Positions 8,354-16,959 of a stretch of 64,000 nt of DNA are shown piece after piece (position 1 is the first letter of the stretch; each line of letters begins with the position of its first letter). The notes under the pieces are model-generated. The model was given only the letters and a program-made list of their open reading frames with translations. It was not told where the DNA came from and made no database searches. Both the position numbers and the translations under genes were made by a program. The stretch covers positions 4,560,001 through 4,624,000 of the forward strand of contig NZ_CP115913.1 of NCBI RefSeq assembly GCF_027938815.1. The letters run 5' to 3'. Origin of the DNA: Oceanirhabdus sp. W0125-5 (GTDB taxonomy: Bacteria > Bacillota > Clostridia > Clostridiales > Clostridiaceae).

Positions 8354-8686
8354 CTACAAGGTTACAATTCCCTTCACTAAATCTTCAATACCATTTTTAT
8401 TAATATATTTTATCAACTTATTATTTAATTCTATTCTATTTTCTACATTAAAATCTTTATTTATAATATATAATATTTTATCTTTTTCTAAGGTATGATA
8501 CCAACCTAAATTATAAATAAGACCTTCCTGACTCATCTTTTTAGCTATATTTTCTTGGTTATCTGCTATTATTATACCTAATGTTGGAATTCCTAACACA
8601 GCAAGTTCATATAAAGTACTTCCACATGCTGAAATCGCTAAATCACATTTTTTAATCCACCATCTGCTCTTATTGCAATTTTCATA
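8354..8686 (-). pseudogene. pseG: pseG/spsG remnant (internal deletion and frameshift)
   Basis: PseG removes UDP from UDP-2,4-diacetamido-2,4,6-trideoxy-altrose. The ATG near 8685, behind a GGTGAT site, gives MKIAIRADGG, the exact start expected of PseG/SpsG, and then stops. In another frame the sequence continues WWIKKCDLAISACGSTLYEL, then LGIPTLGIIIADNQENIAK and an intact C-terminus to 8354. About 200 residues between the N-terminal motif and the CDLAISA motif are missing, including most of the active site. It lies directly behind pseI, as in intact clusters, so it was once the functional downstream gene. Confidence 0.85.
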
Positions 8687-8697
8687 ATATCACCTAT

Positions 8698-9747
8698 TTA
8701 TTTAATATACTCCCATTTTAATGGTGTTCCTTTTTTATAATCTTCTTTAAATCTCTTTCCTATAACATCATAATAATATTTAGGCGCTAATCCATACCCA
8801 GGCCTTATGGATCTTAAATTCTCCCTTTTTATTTCCTCTCCTGCTTTAACATCCTCAACTATAAATAAAGACCTTGAAAATTCTCTATTTTTTAATGTTT
8901 TATTACTTAAAGTATAATTTATACTTCCTAATGCAACCTCAACCTCACGAACACTTTTAATCATTTCTTTTAATTCATCTAAATCTAATGAAAATGCAGC
9001 ATCAGGTCCACCAATCTTTTTATCTAATATAAAATGTTTTTCTATAACTTTAGCACCTATTGCAACAGATGCTACAGGTACCGTAGTTCCCATTGAATGG
9101 TCTGACAATCCAGCTACCACATTAAAAGTTTCACTTAAATTAGGAATAGTCTTTAAATTCATTTCCTCTAAAGGAGCTGGATATGCACTAGTACACTTCA
9201 ATAAAATTATATTATTATTACCCATTCTTTTACACGCTTCTACTGCTTCCTGTATTTCTTGTATTGTAGCTATTCCTGTTGATAAAATCATAGGTTTAGC
9301 TTTTGATGCAGCATACTCAATTAAGGGTATATCAGTTATTTCAAAAGAAGCTATTTTATATGCTGGAACATTTAATTTTTCTAGATAATCTACAGCTGAA
9401 AAATCAAATGGAGTTGAAAAACATATTATATCCAATGAATTAGCATAATCAAATATTTCTTTATGCCATTCCCATGGCATATACGCTTCCTTATATAAAT
9501 CATATAAATATCTTCCATCCCATAAGGTTCCTTGTTTAATCTTAAAGTAATCATTATTACAATCAATTGTTAAAGTATCCGCTGTATATGTTTGCAATTT
9601 TATTGCATCTGCTCCAGCTTCTTTAGCTGCTCTAACCATCTTTTTTACAATTTCTATATCATGTCCATGGTTAGCTGATACTTCTGCTATTATAAATACA
9701 GGATTATCGTTACCAATTAATTTATTTCCTATTTTAATAGCTTTCAT
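8698..9747 (-). CDS. pseI: Pseudaminic acid synthase (PseI/NeuB family)
   Basis: Condenses the deoxy-amino sugar with phosphoenolpyruvate to a nine-carbon nonulosonic acid. The 349-aa protein starts PVFIIAEVSANHGHD, a NeuB hallmark, followed by IKLQTYTADTLTID and MPWEWHKEIFDYANS, which favours PseI over sialic acid NeuB. GLSDHSMG and IEKHFILDK (metal-binding His region) are present. The C-terminal 60 residues form the SAF/antifreeze-like domain (SLFIVEDVKAGE ... SIRPGYGL). An AAGGAG lies 7 bases before ATG. It sits last-but-one in a minus-strand operon ending in the broken pseG. Confidence 0.9.
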   Translation of the reverse strand: MKAIKIGNKLIGNDNPVFIIAEVSANHGHDIEIVKKMVRAAKEAGADAIKLQTYTADTLTIDCNNDYFKIKQGTLWDGRYLYDLYKEAYMPWEWHKEIFDYANSLDIICFSTPFDFSAVDYLEKLNVPAYKIASFEITDIPLIEYAASKAKPMILSTGIATIQEIQEAVEACKRMGNNNIILLKCTSAYPAPLEEMNLKTIPNLSETFNVVAGLSDHSMGTTVPVASVAIGAKVIEKHFILDKKIGGPDAAFSLDLDELKEMIKSVREVEVALGSINYTLSNKTLKNREFSRSLFIVEDVKAGEEIKRENLRSIRPGYGLAPKYYYDVIGKRFKEDYKKGTPLKWEYIK

Positions 9748-9768
9748 TTCTATCTCCTTATGATATTT

Positions 9769-10737
9769 CTATTTTTCTTGTAAATCGAAATATACTTCAT
9801 CAACTACTCTAACACCAATTCCCTTAGAATACTTAGTTTTGTACTTAATCTCAATATTTTCATTATCTACTAACTCCAACCACCATATTACATCTTTAAA
9901 TCCAAAATGATCTCTAAAAGCTACCGTACTGGAAATTCTCGGATTAACTTCAAAGGGTATATACTCTCCATTGCATTTTCTCATTTGCACATTAATAGAT
10001 CCTTTTAATTGTGTTTTTTCTGCAATCTTCTTACCTAAAGCCATTATTTTCTCATCATTAATTAACTGAACAAATTTACTTAAACTTCCATATCCTAAAA
10101 TCCTTCTAAAAGCTATACAGTTAACATTCTTCCCATCAGAGAATACAGCCATAGTATACTCTTCGTCTTCATTTCCTATAAACTCTTGCACTAATGCATC
10201 TTTCTTTTCTTTAGTATATTGTTCTAGCTCTCTATCACAATTAACAATATATACTCCTTTTCCCCCTCTAGAGGATTTCTCCTTTATAATAACTGGGTAC
10301 TGGAATTCATTATTATACTGATCTAAAGGAATAGTTTTAGGATAAGAAATTTGATTTTCCATAAAGAACTCTATTGTTTTATATTTATCTAAAAATGTAC
10401 TTGTAATAAATTGATTATTTATTACAACCTTAACTTCTTTAAATAACTTTTCTATTTTTTTATCTGTAAATAACTTTATTTCATACTCAGTTATAGGTAT
10501 TATATGAGATATCTTTTCTTCTCTAACTACAAATTTAATAAAATCAATATATCTATCCCCTTCTGATACTCTAGGCGCTACATAGAACTTATCTACAAAA
10601 GCTTTTCCTCCCCCATAATAATCAATATCACATCCAATTACTTTGTCATTAGTTCTTCTTTTAATGCACTTAACTACACTTTGTCCAATATCTCCACCAA
10701 CACCAGTAACCAAAATCACCCTATTATTATTACTCAT
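9769..10737 (-). CDS. ATP-grasp enzyme with Rossmann N-terminus
   Basis: A carboxylate-amine/thiol ligase-fold protein. The N-terminus VILVTGVGGDIGQSVVKCI is a nucleotide/sugar-binding preATP-grasp Rossmann unit. The ATP-grasp fold contains YPVIIKEKSSRGGKGVYIV near residue 140 and the metal-binding FEVNPRISS near residue 266. Such proteins accompany nonulosonate and surface glycan clusters and may add an amino acid or acyl group to the sugar; the substrate is not evident. The ATG at 10737, spaced correctly from AGGAGG, is preferred over the GTG at 10740. The start overlaps the end of the phosphoesterase gene, so translation is coupled. Confidence 0.8.
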   Translation of the reverse strand: MSNNNRVILVTGVGGDIGQSVVKCIKRRTNDKVIGCDIDYYGGGKAFVDKFYVAPRVSEGDRYIDFIKFVVREEKISHIIPITEYEIKLFTDKKIEKLFKEVKVVINNQFITSTFLDKYKTIEFFMENQISYPKTIPLDQYNNEFQYPVIIKEKSSRGGKGVYIVNCDRELEQYTKEKKDALVQEFIGNEDEEYTMAVFSDGKNVNCIAFRRILGYGSLSKFVQLINDEKIMALGKKIAEKTQLKGSINVQMRKCNGEYIPFEVNPRISSTVAFRDHFGFKDVIWWLELVDNENIEIKYKTKYSKGIGVRVVDEVYFDLQEK

Positions 10738-11428
10738 CACTATCCCTCCTAAACAATACCTCTTTCAAATAAATATTATCCGGATCATTATTTCTAATTT
10801 CCTCTAACAATAATTTTTTATTATAAAAAATTGTTTTATATTCTACAGTATCATTTTCTAAATCAATAATACAGTAACTGGGTTCTTTTCCGTCTCTAGG
10901 TTGTCCCAATGAACCTGGATTTACCCATCGTGTATTTCCAATTTTCTCATTCATTCTATAATGAGTATGACCAAATAGCACATAATCTACATTTATAATC
11001 TCTGATAATTCACCAACTTTATCTGGGTATATTCTTCCATTTATAAAATTGTCAATACTGCCATGAACTAGTATTATACGCCTATTTACGATTGTAATAT
11101 CAACCTTTTCTTTTTGCTTTCTGAGATATTCACTTATAAAAGTATCTTTACTACATAAAATATAACTTCTACCGTACTTATTAGACAATTTTATTAAATC
11201 ATCCTCATTATTATTAGCATCTAAATACATCTTGTCATGATTTCCTAAAACGCTTATTAACTTATCTATAGATGCTAATTTTCTTACTATATAGGATTGA
11301 TTATAATAATACCCCATTATATCTCCTGTGAAAAAAATATATTCTGAATCAATCTTTTTAATCTCATCTAAAAAACAATCAAATGCATACCTATTACCAT
11401 GTATATCTCCAAATATTACTATTTTCAT
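10730..11428 (-). CDS. Calcineurin-like metallophosphoesterase (YfcE type)
   Basis: A small single-domain phosphoesterase of 232 aa with all canonical dinuclear-metal motifs: FGDIHGN at the start, TGDIMG, GNHDKM, LVHGS and FGHTHYR. These proteins hydrolyse phosphomono- or diesters. Inside this operon it may remove phosphate from the nonulosonic acid 9-phosphate or from a pathway intermediate, which is inference. It lies between the SDR and ATP-grasp genes, with 2-base and overlapping junctions that mark a tight operon. Confidence 0.85.
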   Translation of the reverse strand: MKIVIFGDIHGNRYAFDCFLDEIKKIDSEYIFFTGDIMGYYYNQSYIVRKLASIDKLISVLGNHDKMYLDANNNEDDLIKLSNKYGRSYILCSKDTFISEYLRKQKEKVDITIVNRRIILVHGSIDNFINGRIYPDKVGELSEIINVDYVLFGHTHYRMNEKIGNTRWVNPGSLGQPRDGKEPSYCIIDLENDTVEYKTIFYNKKLLLEEIRNNDPDNIYLKEVLFRRDSDE

Positions 11429-11430
11429 CT

Positions 11431-12174
11431 TTATTCCTCATTATACATAGAAATTTTTTCATAACTGTTGCTAGCTTTCCAATTTTGAACATATGTCATT
11501 AAAATTTTATTAGCTACTTCTTTGGGTGAAACTAAAAGATTTTTTTCTTTAAATTCTCTAAAATCCTTTAAATACTTAAATTCTTTATCTTTTTTTTCTA
11601 CACTTCTAATCTCTCTTTGCATATTTGTATCCATAACTCCAGGATCCACAGAAACAATTTTATAATGCCTCTTTTCCTGAGCTAATGTCTCAAGAAAAAT
11701 ATTAATTGATGCTTTTGATGTAGAATACAGTGACCAACCTGGAAGCGGTTTATAAGCTACACCTGAACTAATATTTATAATTCTAAAATCGCAATTCTTT
11801 TTTTGAACTTCCTTTACCAATTCTTTAATTAGCATACAAGGCCAAACCAAATTAACATTAAAGCTAGTTAGTAGTTGATCATTTGTAATGTTTTCAACAA
11901 ATTCTATGGGATTTACTACCCCTGCGCAATTTATAAAGATGACTTCATCATTATTGGTAATTTTTCGAAATACATCTTTCATTAACTTCTCTAATACATC
12001 TATATCCAGTTTACTAAAATCTACTTCATATAGTTTGGCACTCTTTACAACTGACTGGATTCTATGAATTTTTCTTCCTAATAAATATAATTTACCTATA
12101 TTAAGTTCATGAAATAATCTTATAAGTTCATTGCCTAATCCATTGGTAACTCCAGTAACAACAAAACTTCTCAT
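11431..12174 (-). CDS. Short-chain dehydrogenase/reductase
   Basis: NAD(P)-dependent oxidoreductase of 247 aa. TGVTNGLGNELI is the cofactor-binding TGxxxGxG motif, NISSGVAY carries the catalytic Ser, and YSTSK the Tyr-xxx-Lys pair. I take the ATG at 12174, with AGGTGA 5 bases upstream, over the GTG at 12183. In nonulosonate or spore-coat sugar clusters such an SDR could modify the side chain of the sugar. The substrate cannot be told from sequence. Confidence 0.85.
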   Translation of the reverse strand: MRSFVVTGVTNGLGNELIRLFHELNIGKLYLLGRKIHRIQSVVKSAKLYEVDFSKLDIDVLEKLMKDVFRKITNNDEVIFINCAGVVNPIEFVENITNDQLLTSFNVNLVWPCMLIKELVKEVQKKNCDFRIINISSGVAYKPLPGWSLYSTSKASINIFLETLAQEKRHYKIVSVDPGVMDTNMQREIRSVEKKDKEFKYLKDFREFKEKNLLVSPKEVANKILMTYVQNWKASNSYEKISMYNEE

Positions 12175-12189
12175 AATTCTCACCTATTT

Positions 12190-12933
12190 TTACTCACTAA
12201 ATTTTTTTTGAATTATTTTCTGATTAATAGCAAATATTTTTGGATTACTATTATATAAATTTATTACATCTTGTAACCCAAAACACTTATTTTCCTTATA
12301 CAATTTTTCATACACCTTTGTAATTACATTTAAATCTTCTTCAGTATCTAATGTAACTCTAATATTTGAGTAATCTACATCACTCTTATACACCTGAACC
12401 TTAAACTTATCTTTATTACAGTATATATATGGTGTAACATGTTCTCTTTCAAACTTTTCTTTTGCATTATTATAAGCTATCTCCAAAACCTTAAATGAAA
12501 ACACTTCTACATCATAGCCCCTTGGAAAAGATAATTCTAAAGTGTTATTTATATAATCTAAATTTCCTTCTAAAAACTCTATTTTAAATTTATTAATTAT
12601 CTCATCTATTAAAATTGGATCTATGCAGGGACAATCACTAGTCACCCTTACTACAATATGAGCTTGAGTTTCTTTTGCTGCATAATAATATCTTTCTAAA
12701 ACATCAAGTTCAGAACCTCTATAATACCTTACCCCTAGATTCTTGGCTTCTTCAACTATAGCATTATCTCTATTCTCAATTGTAGTTGCTATAACTATTT
12801 CATCAATGTTCTTTGCTTTTCTTAATCTATAAATATCATGTTCTAGTACAGATTTATCAACAATTTTTTTTAATACTTTGCCAGGTAATCTACTTGATCC
12901 CATTCTTGCTTGTATTATACATACTACTTTCAT
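12190..12933 (-). CDS. SpsF-like cytidylyltransferase
   Basis: CMP-sugar synthetase-fold protein of 247 aa. The N-terminus VCIIQARMGSSRLPGKVL is the nucleotide-binding loop of the SpsF/CMP-KDO/CMP-NeuAc family; RYYRGSELDVLERYYYAA and VVRVTSDCPCIDPILID match the SpsF-like branch. It would activate the nonulosonic acid as its CMP derivative, doing the PseF job for Maf. It is the first gene of the five-gene minus-strand operon with SDR, phosphoesterase, ATP-grasp and pseI, preceded by an AGGCAGGC-type site. Confidence 0.85.
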   Translation of the reverse strand: MKVVCIIQARMGSSRLPGKVLKKIVDKSVLEHDIYRLRKAKNIDEIVIATTIENRDNAIVEEAKNLGVRYYRGSELDVLERYYYAAKETQAHIVVRVTSDCPCIDPILIDEIINKFKIEFLEGNLDYINNTLELSFPRGYDVEVFSFKVLEIAYNNAKEKFEREHVTPYIYCNKDKFKVQVYKSDVDYSNIRVTLDTEEDLNVITKVYEKLYKENKCFGLQDVINLYNSNPKIFAINQKIIQKKFSE

Positions 12934-13020
12934 ATTAGCCTGCCTTCTATATTAATTAATTTGTAATCCCTATATTCTATTAGATATTTGTAGAAAATAT
13001 GTTTTTAAATTAGCAAAAAA

Positions 13021-13053
13021 AAGTCATAACCCACCTTACTGGCTATGACTTTT
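13021..13053 (-). terminator. Terminator
   Basis: On the minus strand AAAAGTCATAGCC pairs with GGTTATGACTTTT, continuing into a run of T. It ends the transcript of the gene at 13115. Confidence 0.75.
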
Positions 13054-13114
13054 AACTTTCCTTTTATTTAAGTTTAACTTTATAAGAATATTTCTCTTTA
13101 ATATTAATTAAATT

Positions 13115-13474
13115 CTAATACCATACTATTTCATAATTATTTTCTAAAACAAACTCATATAACTTTTCTTGATTTTCTATAAATTCTGTTATCAGACTCA
13201 CTGCATTCTTTGATTTTTCAATCTTAGCTTTTGTTAAGGGATAATATTCTACATATGTACTTACCTCTGAATCTACGTCCATCTCATCAAGTAAATTTGC
13301 AAACTTTTCTTCTAAATAATAATTTAATAATTCCTCCCGATTATATCCGTTCATATATGCTTCTTCTTTTATTTGGTTGATTTTATGTACTATATGAAAA
13401 ACCTTATCTTCTTCAATGTTAAAAACATCTGAAACAGAATCTTCTTGTTTTACAATATTAAAATAATTACTCAT
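13115..13474 (-). CDS. Hypothetical protein, possibly Imm51-like
   Basis: 119 aa, acidic, mostly helical. The C-terminal part YVEYYPLTKAKIEKSKNAV ... FIENQEKLYEFVLENNYEIVWY resembles the end of the Immunity-protein-51 family, which protects against polymorphic toxins; this resemblance is from memory and is weak. The ATG at 13474 has GAGGTGA 6 bases upstream. The gene behind it (upstream) is damaged. No partner toxin is visible in the window. Confidence 0.5.
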   Translation of the reverse strand: MSNYFNIVKQEDSVSDVFNIEEDKVFHIVHKINQIKEEAYMNGYNREELLNYYLEEKFANLLDEMDVDSEVSTYVEYYPLTKAKIEKSKNAVSLITEFIENQEKLYEFVLENNYEIVWY

Positions 13475-13499
13475 TTTCACTCACCTCTATATCTATTTT

Positions 13500-13855
13500 T
13501 TATACAACAATGCATGTTATTTTCATGTAGTAAGCAATTTTTGAAGAAACATAAAAGTTTTTACCGAACATTTCTTTCAGAAATTCGCATCCTTTAAGTT
13601 TATTATCTTCATTAGATACTGTATTTAATGTGTTATATAATTCACAAACCTTTTGATTAGTTTCCATAGATATTCTTTTACTATTACTCATATTCAAGGA
13701 TTGCCATATTGTCAAATAATCAATAACTCGTATTAATTGTTTTCTATAATAGTTACATTCAAATATATTATTTATTTTTGTCATTAAATCTTCTTTAAGC
13801 TCAAGACTTGATTCTATCTTTCATGAAAATCAATAAAATATTTTTGATAACTCAT
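13500..13855 (-). pseudogene. Small helical protein, probably frameshifted
   Basis: The open part, 94 aa from 13784, begins MTKINNIFECNYYRKQLIRV and is helical with no family I recognise. The same frame is open further upstream (KIESSLELKEDL) with no start, while a good start lies in another frame at 13855: MSYQKYFIDFHER then a stop at about 13814. Joining the two frames near 13820 gives a continuous protein of about 118 residues, so a 1- or 2-base indel is likely. Alternatively the ATG at 13784 is used and the upstream reading is chance. Confidence 0.5.
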
Positions 13856-14059
13856 TTATATGCCCCCTAATATGATTCAGATTTTAATCATTTTTCACTT
13901 TACATCTTGTTAATTTATTAACAATTTAAGATTAACATATTATAAAATAATTTACTAACTATAAATATCTTCAAAAACTTTCAAATTCGATTAAATCAGT
14001 CCAATATATGGAATTATTATGTGTTTTTTCAATATTACTACTGTTTGCATAAATAAGAT

Positions 14060-14085
14060 AAAGCCATGCAAAAATGCACGGCTTT
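14060..14085 (-). terminator. Terminator of the arginine-deiminase-like gene
   Basis: AAAGCCGTGCA pairs with TGCATGGCTTT on the minus strand with a 4-base loop and a TATCTTA tail. Confidence 0.75.
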
Positions 14086-14097
14086 ATTATTGGCACT

Positions 14098-14138
14098 AAT
14101 GATGTTGTACTCTGACTCTGTCAGTGGAATAGATTTGT
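14098..14138 (-). pseudogene. Remnant of a DUF3427 helicase gene
   Basis: On the minus strand the bases read CTATTCCACTGACAGAGTCA, then GAGTACAACATCA, i.e. L F H stop Q S Q S T T S. The intact helicase at 25844-29032 has LFHWQSQSTTS at the matching place (26078-26110), so this is a short decayed copy with the Trp codon turned to TGA. Confidence 0.6.
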
Positions 14139-14148
14139 TCTGGTTGAT

Positions 14149-15282
14149 TTATTTACTATCACTTTGTCTAAGAAGCGGCTGTGTACTACAACGAAACGCT
14201 CCATCTAGGCTCCTTGATATTTTGAAATCAATATATTCAACAGTAATGCCTCTCTTTTCTAATTCTTTTCCTATTGAATCCTTAAACGCAATATCGGCTA
14301 CATATACTTTTTCATTTATTGGAAGACCATTTATAGCAGTTCTTAGTGCATCATCATATGAAACCTCAATTTTATCCCAAGACTTCAACTCATCCGGAAT
14401 TCCATTTGGAAGAGCATCTTCACATACAATCATAAGTCCTTCTCTAACAAGACTCAAAGCACAGTCAAGATGATAAATGTCCGGATCCAATTTCACTTCA
14501 ACCACCTTATAATCAAAATGAGAAAGATAATTTCTTAACCATGTGATTCCCGCCTTGTTAGAAGCTCGTTCTGAATTTCCAACAAATACTGTCTTGCCGT
14601 AGACCAGGATATCTCCCCCTTCTAGAAATGGGCCTTTAGCAGATTCTAAACCTTCAGAAATATCTGGTTGTGGCACGGCAACGTAATAACTATTATTTTT
14701 ATTTGCTTCACTGATTAAAATATCTCGAATGGGCAATACTTCCAATCGTCTACTAATAATGTTAAAAGAACCTTCAATTATATGATTACCAATTGTAAAA
14801 AAGGGATCTCTTGCAAAACAGTTTGTTACACCTGTTCCATCTGTAAAACCGTTTCTTACTTTTCCTAGTTCCTTTTCAGTACTCGTGAGAAGGCGTGGTC
14901 TCAGTACTTCAACTCCATATTTTTCTAATACTTTTTTAAGATTATCACGTTCTGTTTCCCATGCTTTCTTATATTCTTCTGGTGACATGCTAAAAATTTC
15001 TTCCTTCTCATCCGATTCATATATATCTCCAACCATTTCGTCATCATCCATGTCTTCATCTATATCGCCTAACTCCATATCATCCATAACTTCAGATTGT
15101 GTAAGTACCACACGTTTTAATGGGGCAAACTCGCTTTCTACATAAACATTGTTCTTTTTTTCAATACTTGAAGCTTTTTTTTCTTCAGATACTCCATGTG
15201 AAGAAGTTTTATGTACACATCCAGCAAGTATTGCTACCATTAATAAAACAACTCCTAACAGATTCATTGATTTTTTCTTCAT
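14149..15282 (-). CDS. Arginine deiminase/amidinotransferase-like lipoprotein
   Basis: Guanidino-group-modifying enzyme fold exported as a lipoprotein. The signal ends in LLMVAILAGC, a lipobox, so mature protein starts at that Cys and is anchored outside the membrane. The catalytic domain shows FARDPFFTIG, LEGGDILV, YHLDCALSLV with the catalytic His, and a C-terminal RCSTQPLLR holding the nucleophilic Cys, as in arginine deiminases and peptidyl-arginine deiminases. I prefer the ATG at 15282 because GGAGG lies 8 bases upstream; the longer GTG start at 15297 lies too close to it. An acidic spacer (residues 60-95, many Asp/Glu) links lipobox and enzyme. A secreted lipidated member is unusual. 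Confidence 0.85.
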   Translation of the reverse strand: MKKKSMNLLGVVLLMVAILAGCVHKTSSHGVSEEKKASSIEKKNNVYVESEFAPLKRVVLTQSEVMDDMELGDIDEDMDDDEMVGDIYESDEKEEIFSMSPEEYKKAWETERDNLKKVLEKYGVEVLRPRLLTSTEKELGKVRNGFTDGTGVTNCFARDPFFTIGNHIIEGSFNIISRRLEVLPIRDILISEANKNNSYYVAVPQPDISEGLESAKGPFLEGGDILVYGKTVFVGNSERASNKAGITWLRNYLSHFDYKVVEVKLDPDIYHLDCALSLVREGLMIVCEDALPNGIPDELKSWDKIEVSYDDALRTAINGLPINEKVYVADIAFKDSIGKELEKRGITVEYIDFKISRSLDGAFRCSTQPLLRQSDSK

Positions 15283-15373
15283 TCTCTTAACCTCCACATA
15301 ATGTTGATTTATGTAAACTAAATTACACTTGTTTTATATTGAATATTCTATTTATTAAAGGTTATACGTACTC

Positions 15374-16849
15374 TTATGTATTATCTACCTCCTTTTTCTT
15401 TATAAAATAATTATTTGTTCTTTTTATAAACAAAGGTATAAGAATAATCGTAATTATACCTCCTATTACTTCTGATAATGGTTGAGCAGATAATGCACAT
15501 ACAAGCCCGAATTCTTTTAATATAAAAAGTAATGGCATAAACATTAGAACTTGTTGTAATGCAAAAAGAATCGACGATGTTTTTTCCATACCTACAGGCT
15601 GCATTGCATATAACACAACATTTGTTGTAAATATTAATGGTGCTGTAAGACCATATATCAAAGCTGGAATCTTAATGAGATTAATTACATTTGATGAATT
15701 AGTAAACATCCTTACTACGAGACTACTGTTTATAACTAATATTAGATTTACACTTGTAACAACTATGAATACAACCAATACTGAATATTTTAGAATTTCA
15801 TAAAATCTTTTAATTTTTTTTGCCCCTACACTATATGAAAGGATAACTACTGAAACACTCATTATCCCGCCTGCAATAGAACTACTTATTGAAAAAGCAT
15901 AGCCTGTAATAGTCTGCACACTAAGTGCTGCTGTCCCAAACTTAGCTATTATTTTACTTTCTATTCCCATTGTAATAGCTAACAATATCATGGATAAAAA
16001 TATGGGTAACCCTAAACTAATAACTTCTTTAAAATAAGCTTTATTTAAACGTAACTCTTTAAAGCTAAATTTCATTGCCATTTTATTTGAATTAATATAT
16101 TTAATTAGCATACTAATTTGCAAAAGTTCTGATAGAAGCGTCCCCAACGCTGCTCCCTTAACACCAAACCTTAATATACCAATCAATACATAATTAATAA
16201 TAATATTTAACCCTAACTGTATGAATGTAGTAATAAGCAGATAAGATGTTTTGCCTTCGGTGTATACATTTTTAGCAAGGACTATAACCAGCATAAATAT
16301 TGGCATTCCTAAACTTAGTATTCGCAAATATATATCTGCAAAATATCTAACACCTTCTGAAACATCAAATATTCTTATAACTACTGGTGTTAAAAAATAG
16401 AATATTACACCACAAACAGCACTTGAAATCGCAGTAATTACAACTGTATTTGTAAGATACTCATTAGCTTTTTGTATATTTTTTGCACCAAGATATCTGC
16501 CTATTGCTATTGAGGTACCCTCTGAAAACAATGTGCCAAAAGCCACCATTAATAACATAATAGGTAAGATTATTGACATAGATGATACTGCATCACTCCC
16601 AAAGTATTGCCCCATAAATATAGCATCAATAAAACTATTTAGTTCATCTAAAAGTGCCATTAGTATAGCGGGGATTCCTAATTTTACTAGTACCTTTATT
16701 GGTTTTTCATTTAATATAAAATCTATATTTGTTGTATTTTGTACATCATTATTAATATTACTCACTCCTCCTTTAGCAGCGCAGTCATATATTTTTTTAT
16801 ATTCCTTAACCATCCTTTCAGCACATGCTTTAATAATATATACTTTCAT
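15374..16849 (-). CDS. MATE family multidrug exporter
   Basis: Na+/H+-driven multidrug and toxin extrusion pump with about 12 membrane helices. The opening helices read PIKVLVKLGIPAILMALLDE and FIDAIFMGQYFG, typical of MATE. The frame is open up to 16879, but the promoter -10 element overlaps that start, so translation must begin downstream; I take ATG 16849 (MKVYII), which follows GGTGAT. A GGAGG also lies just ahead of GTG codon VSNIN near 16763, the more usual MATE N-terminus, and could be the true start. The adjacent MerR regulator and the 19-bp spacer promoter indicate drug-induced expression. Confidence 0.88.
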   Translation of the reverse strand: MKVYIIKACAERMVKEYKKIYDCAAKGGVSNINNDVQNTTNIDFILNEKPIKVLVKLGIPAILMALLDELNSFIDAIFMGQYFGSDAVSSMSIILPIMLLMVAFGTLFSEGTSIAIGRYLGAKNIQKANEYLTNTVVITAISSAVCGVIFYFLTPVVIRIFDVSEGVRYFADIYLRILSLGMPIFMLVIVLAKNVYTEGKTSYLLITTFIQLGLNIIINYVLIGILRFGVKGAALGTLLSELLQISMLIKYINSNKMAMKFSFKELRLNKAYFKEVISLGLPIFLSMILLAITMGIESKIIAKFGTAALSVQTITGYAFSISSSIAGGIMSVSVVILSYSVGAKKIKRFYEILKYSVLVVFIVVTSVNLILVINSSLVVRMFTNSSNVINLIKIPALIYGLTAPLIFTTNVVLYAMQPVGMEKTSSILFALQQVLMFMPLLFILKEFGLVCALSAQPLSEVIGGIITIILIPLFIKRTNNYFIKKKEVDNT

Positions 16850-16870
16850 GGAAATCACCACTTCCCTTAA

Positions 16871-16901
16871 ATCATACACTTTAGAGTAACTCTAAGGTCA
16901 A
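16871..16901 (-). promoter_or_regulatory. MerR-type promoter/operator of the MATE gene
   Basis: On the minus strand TTGACC, then a 19-base spacer, then TATGAT. The spacer lies inside the dyad CTTAGAGTTACTCTAAAG. A 19-bp spacer with a central dyad is the hallmark of promoters activated by MerR-family proteins through DNA untwisting. Confidence 0.85.
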
Positions 16902-16920
16902 GAGTTTTTTCAAAAAAAGA

Positions 16921-16951
16921 AATGCCCTATTTTCAAGAGCATTTTCACATT
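16921..16951 (-). terminator. Terminator of the merR-like gene
   Basis: On the minus strand AAATGCTCT pairs (with G-U pairs) with AGGGCATTT and is followed by CTTTTTTTG, just before the MATE promoter. Confidence 0.7.
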
Positions 16952-16959
16952 TATTTTTA

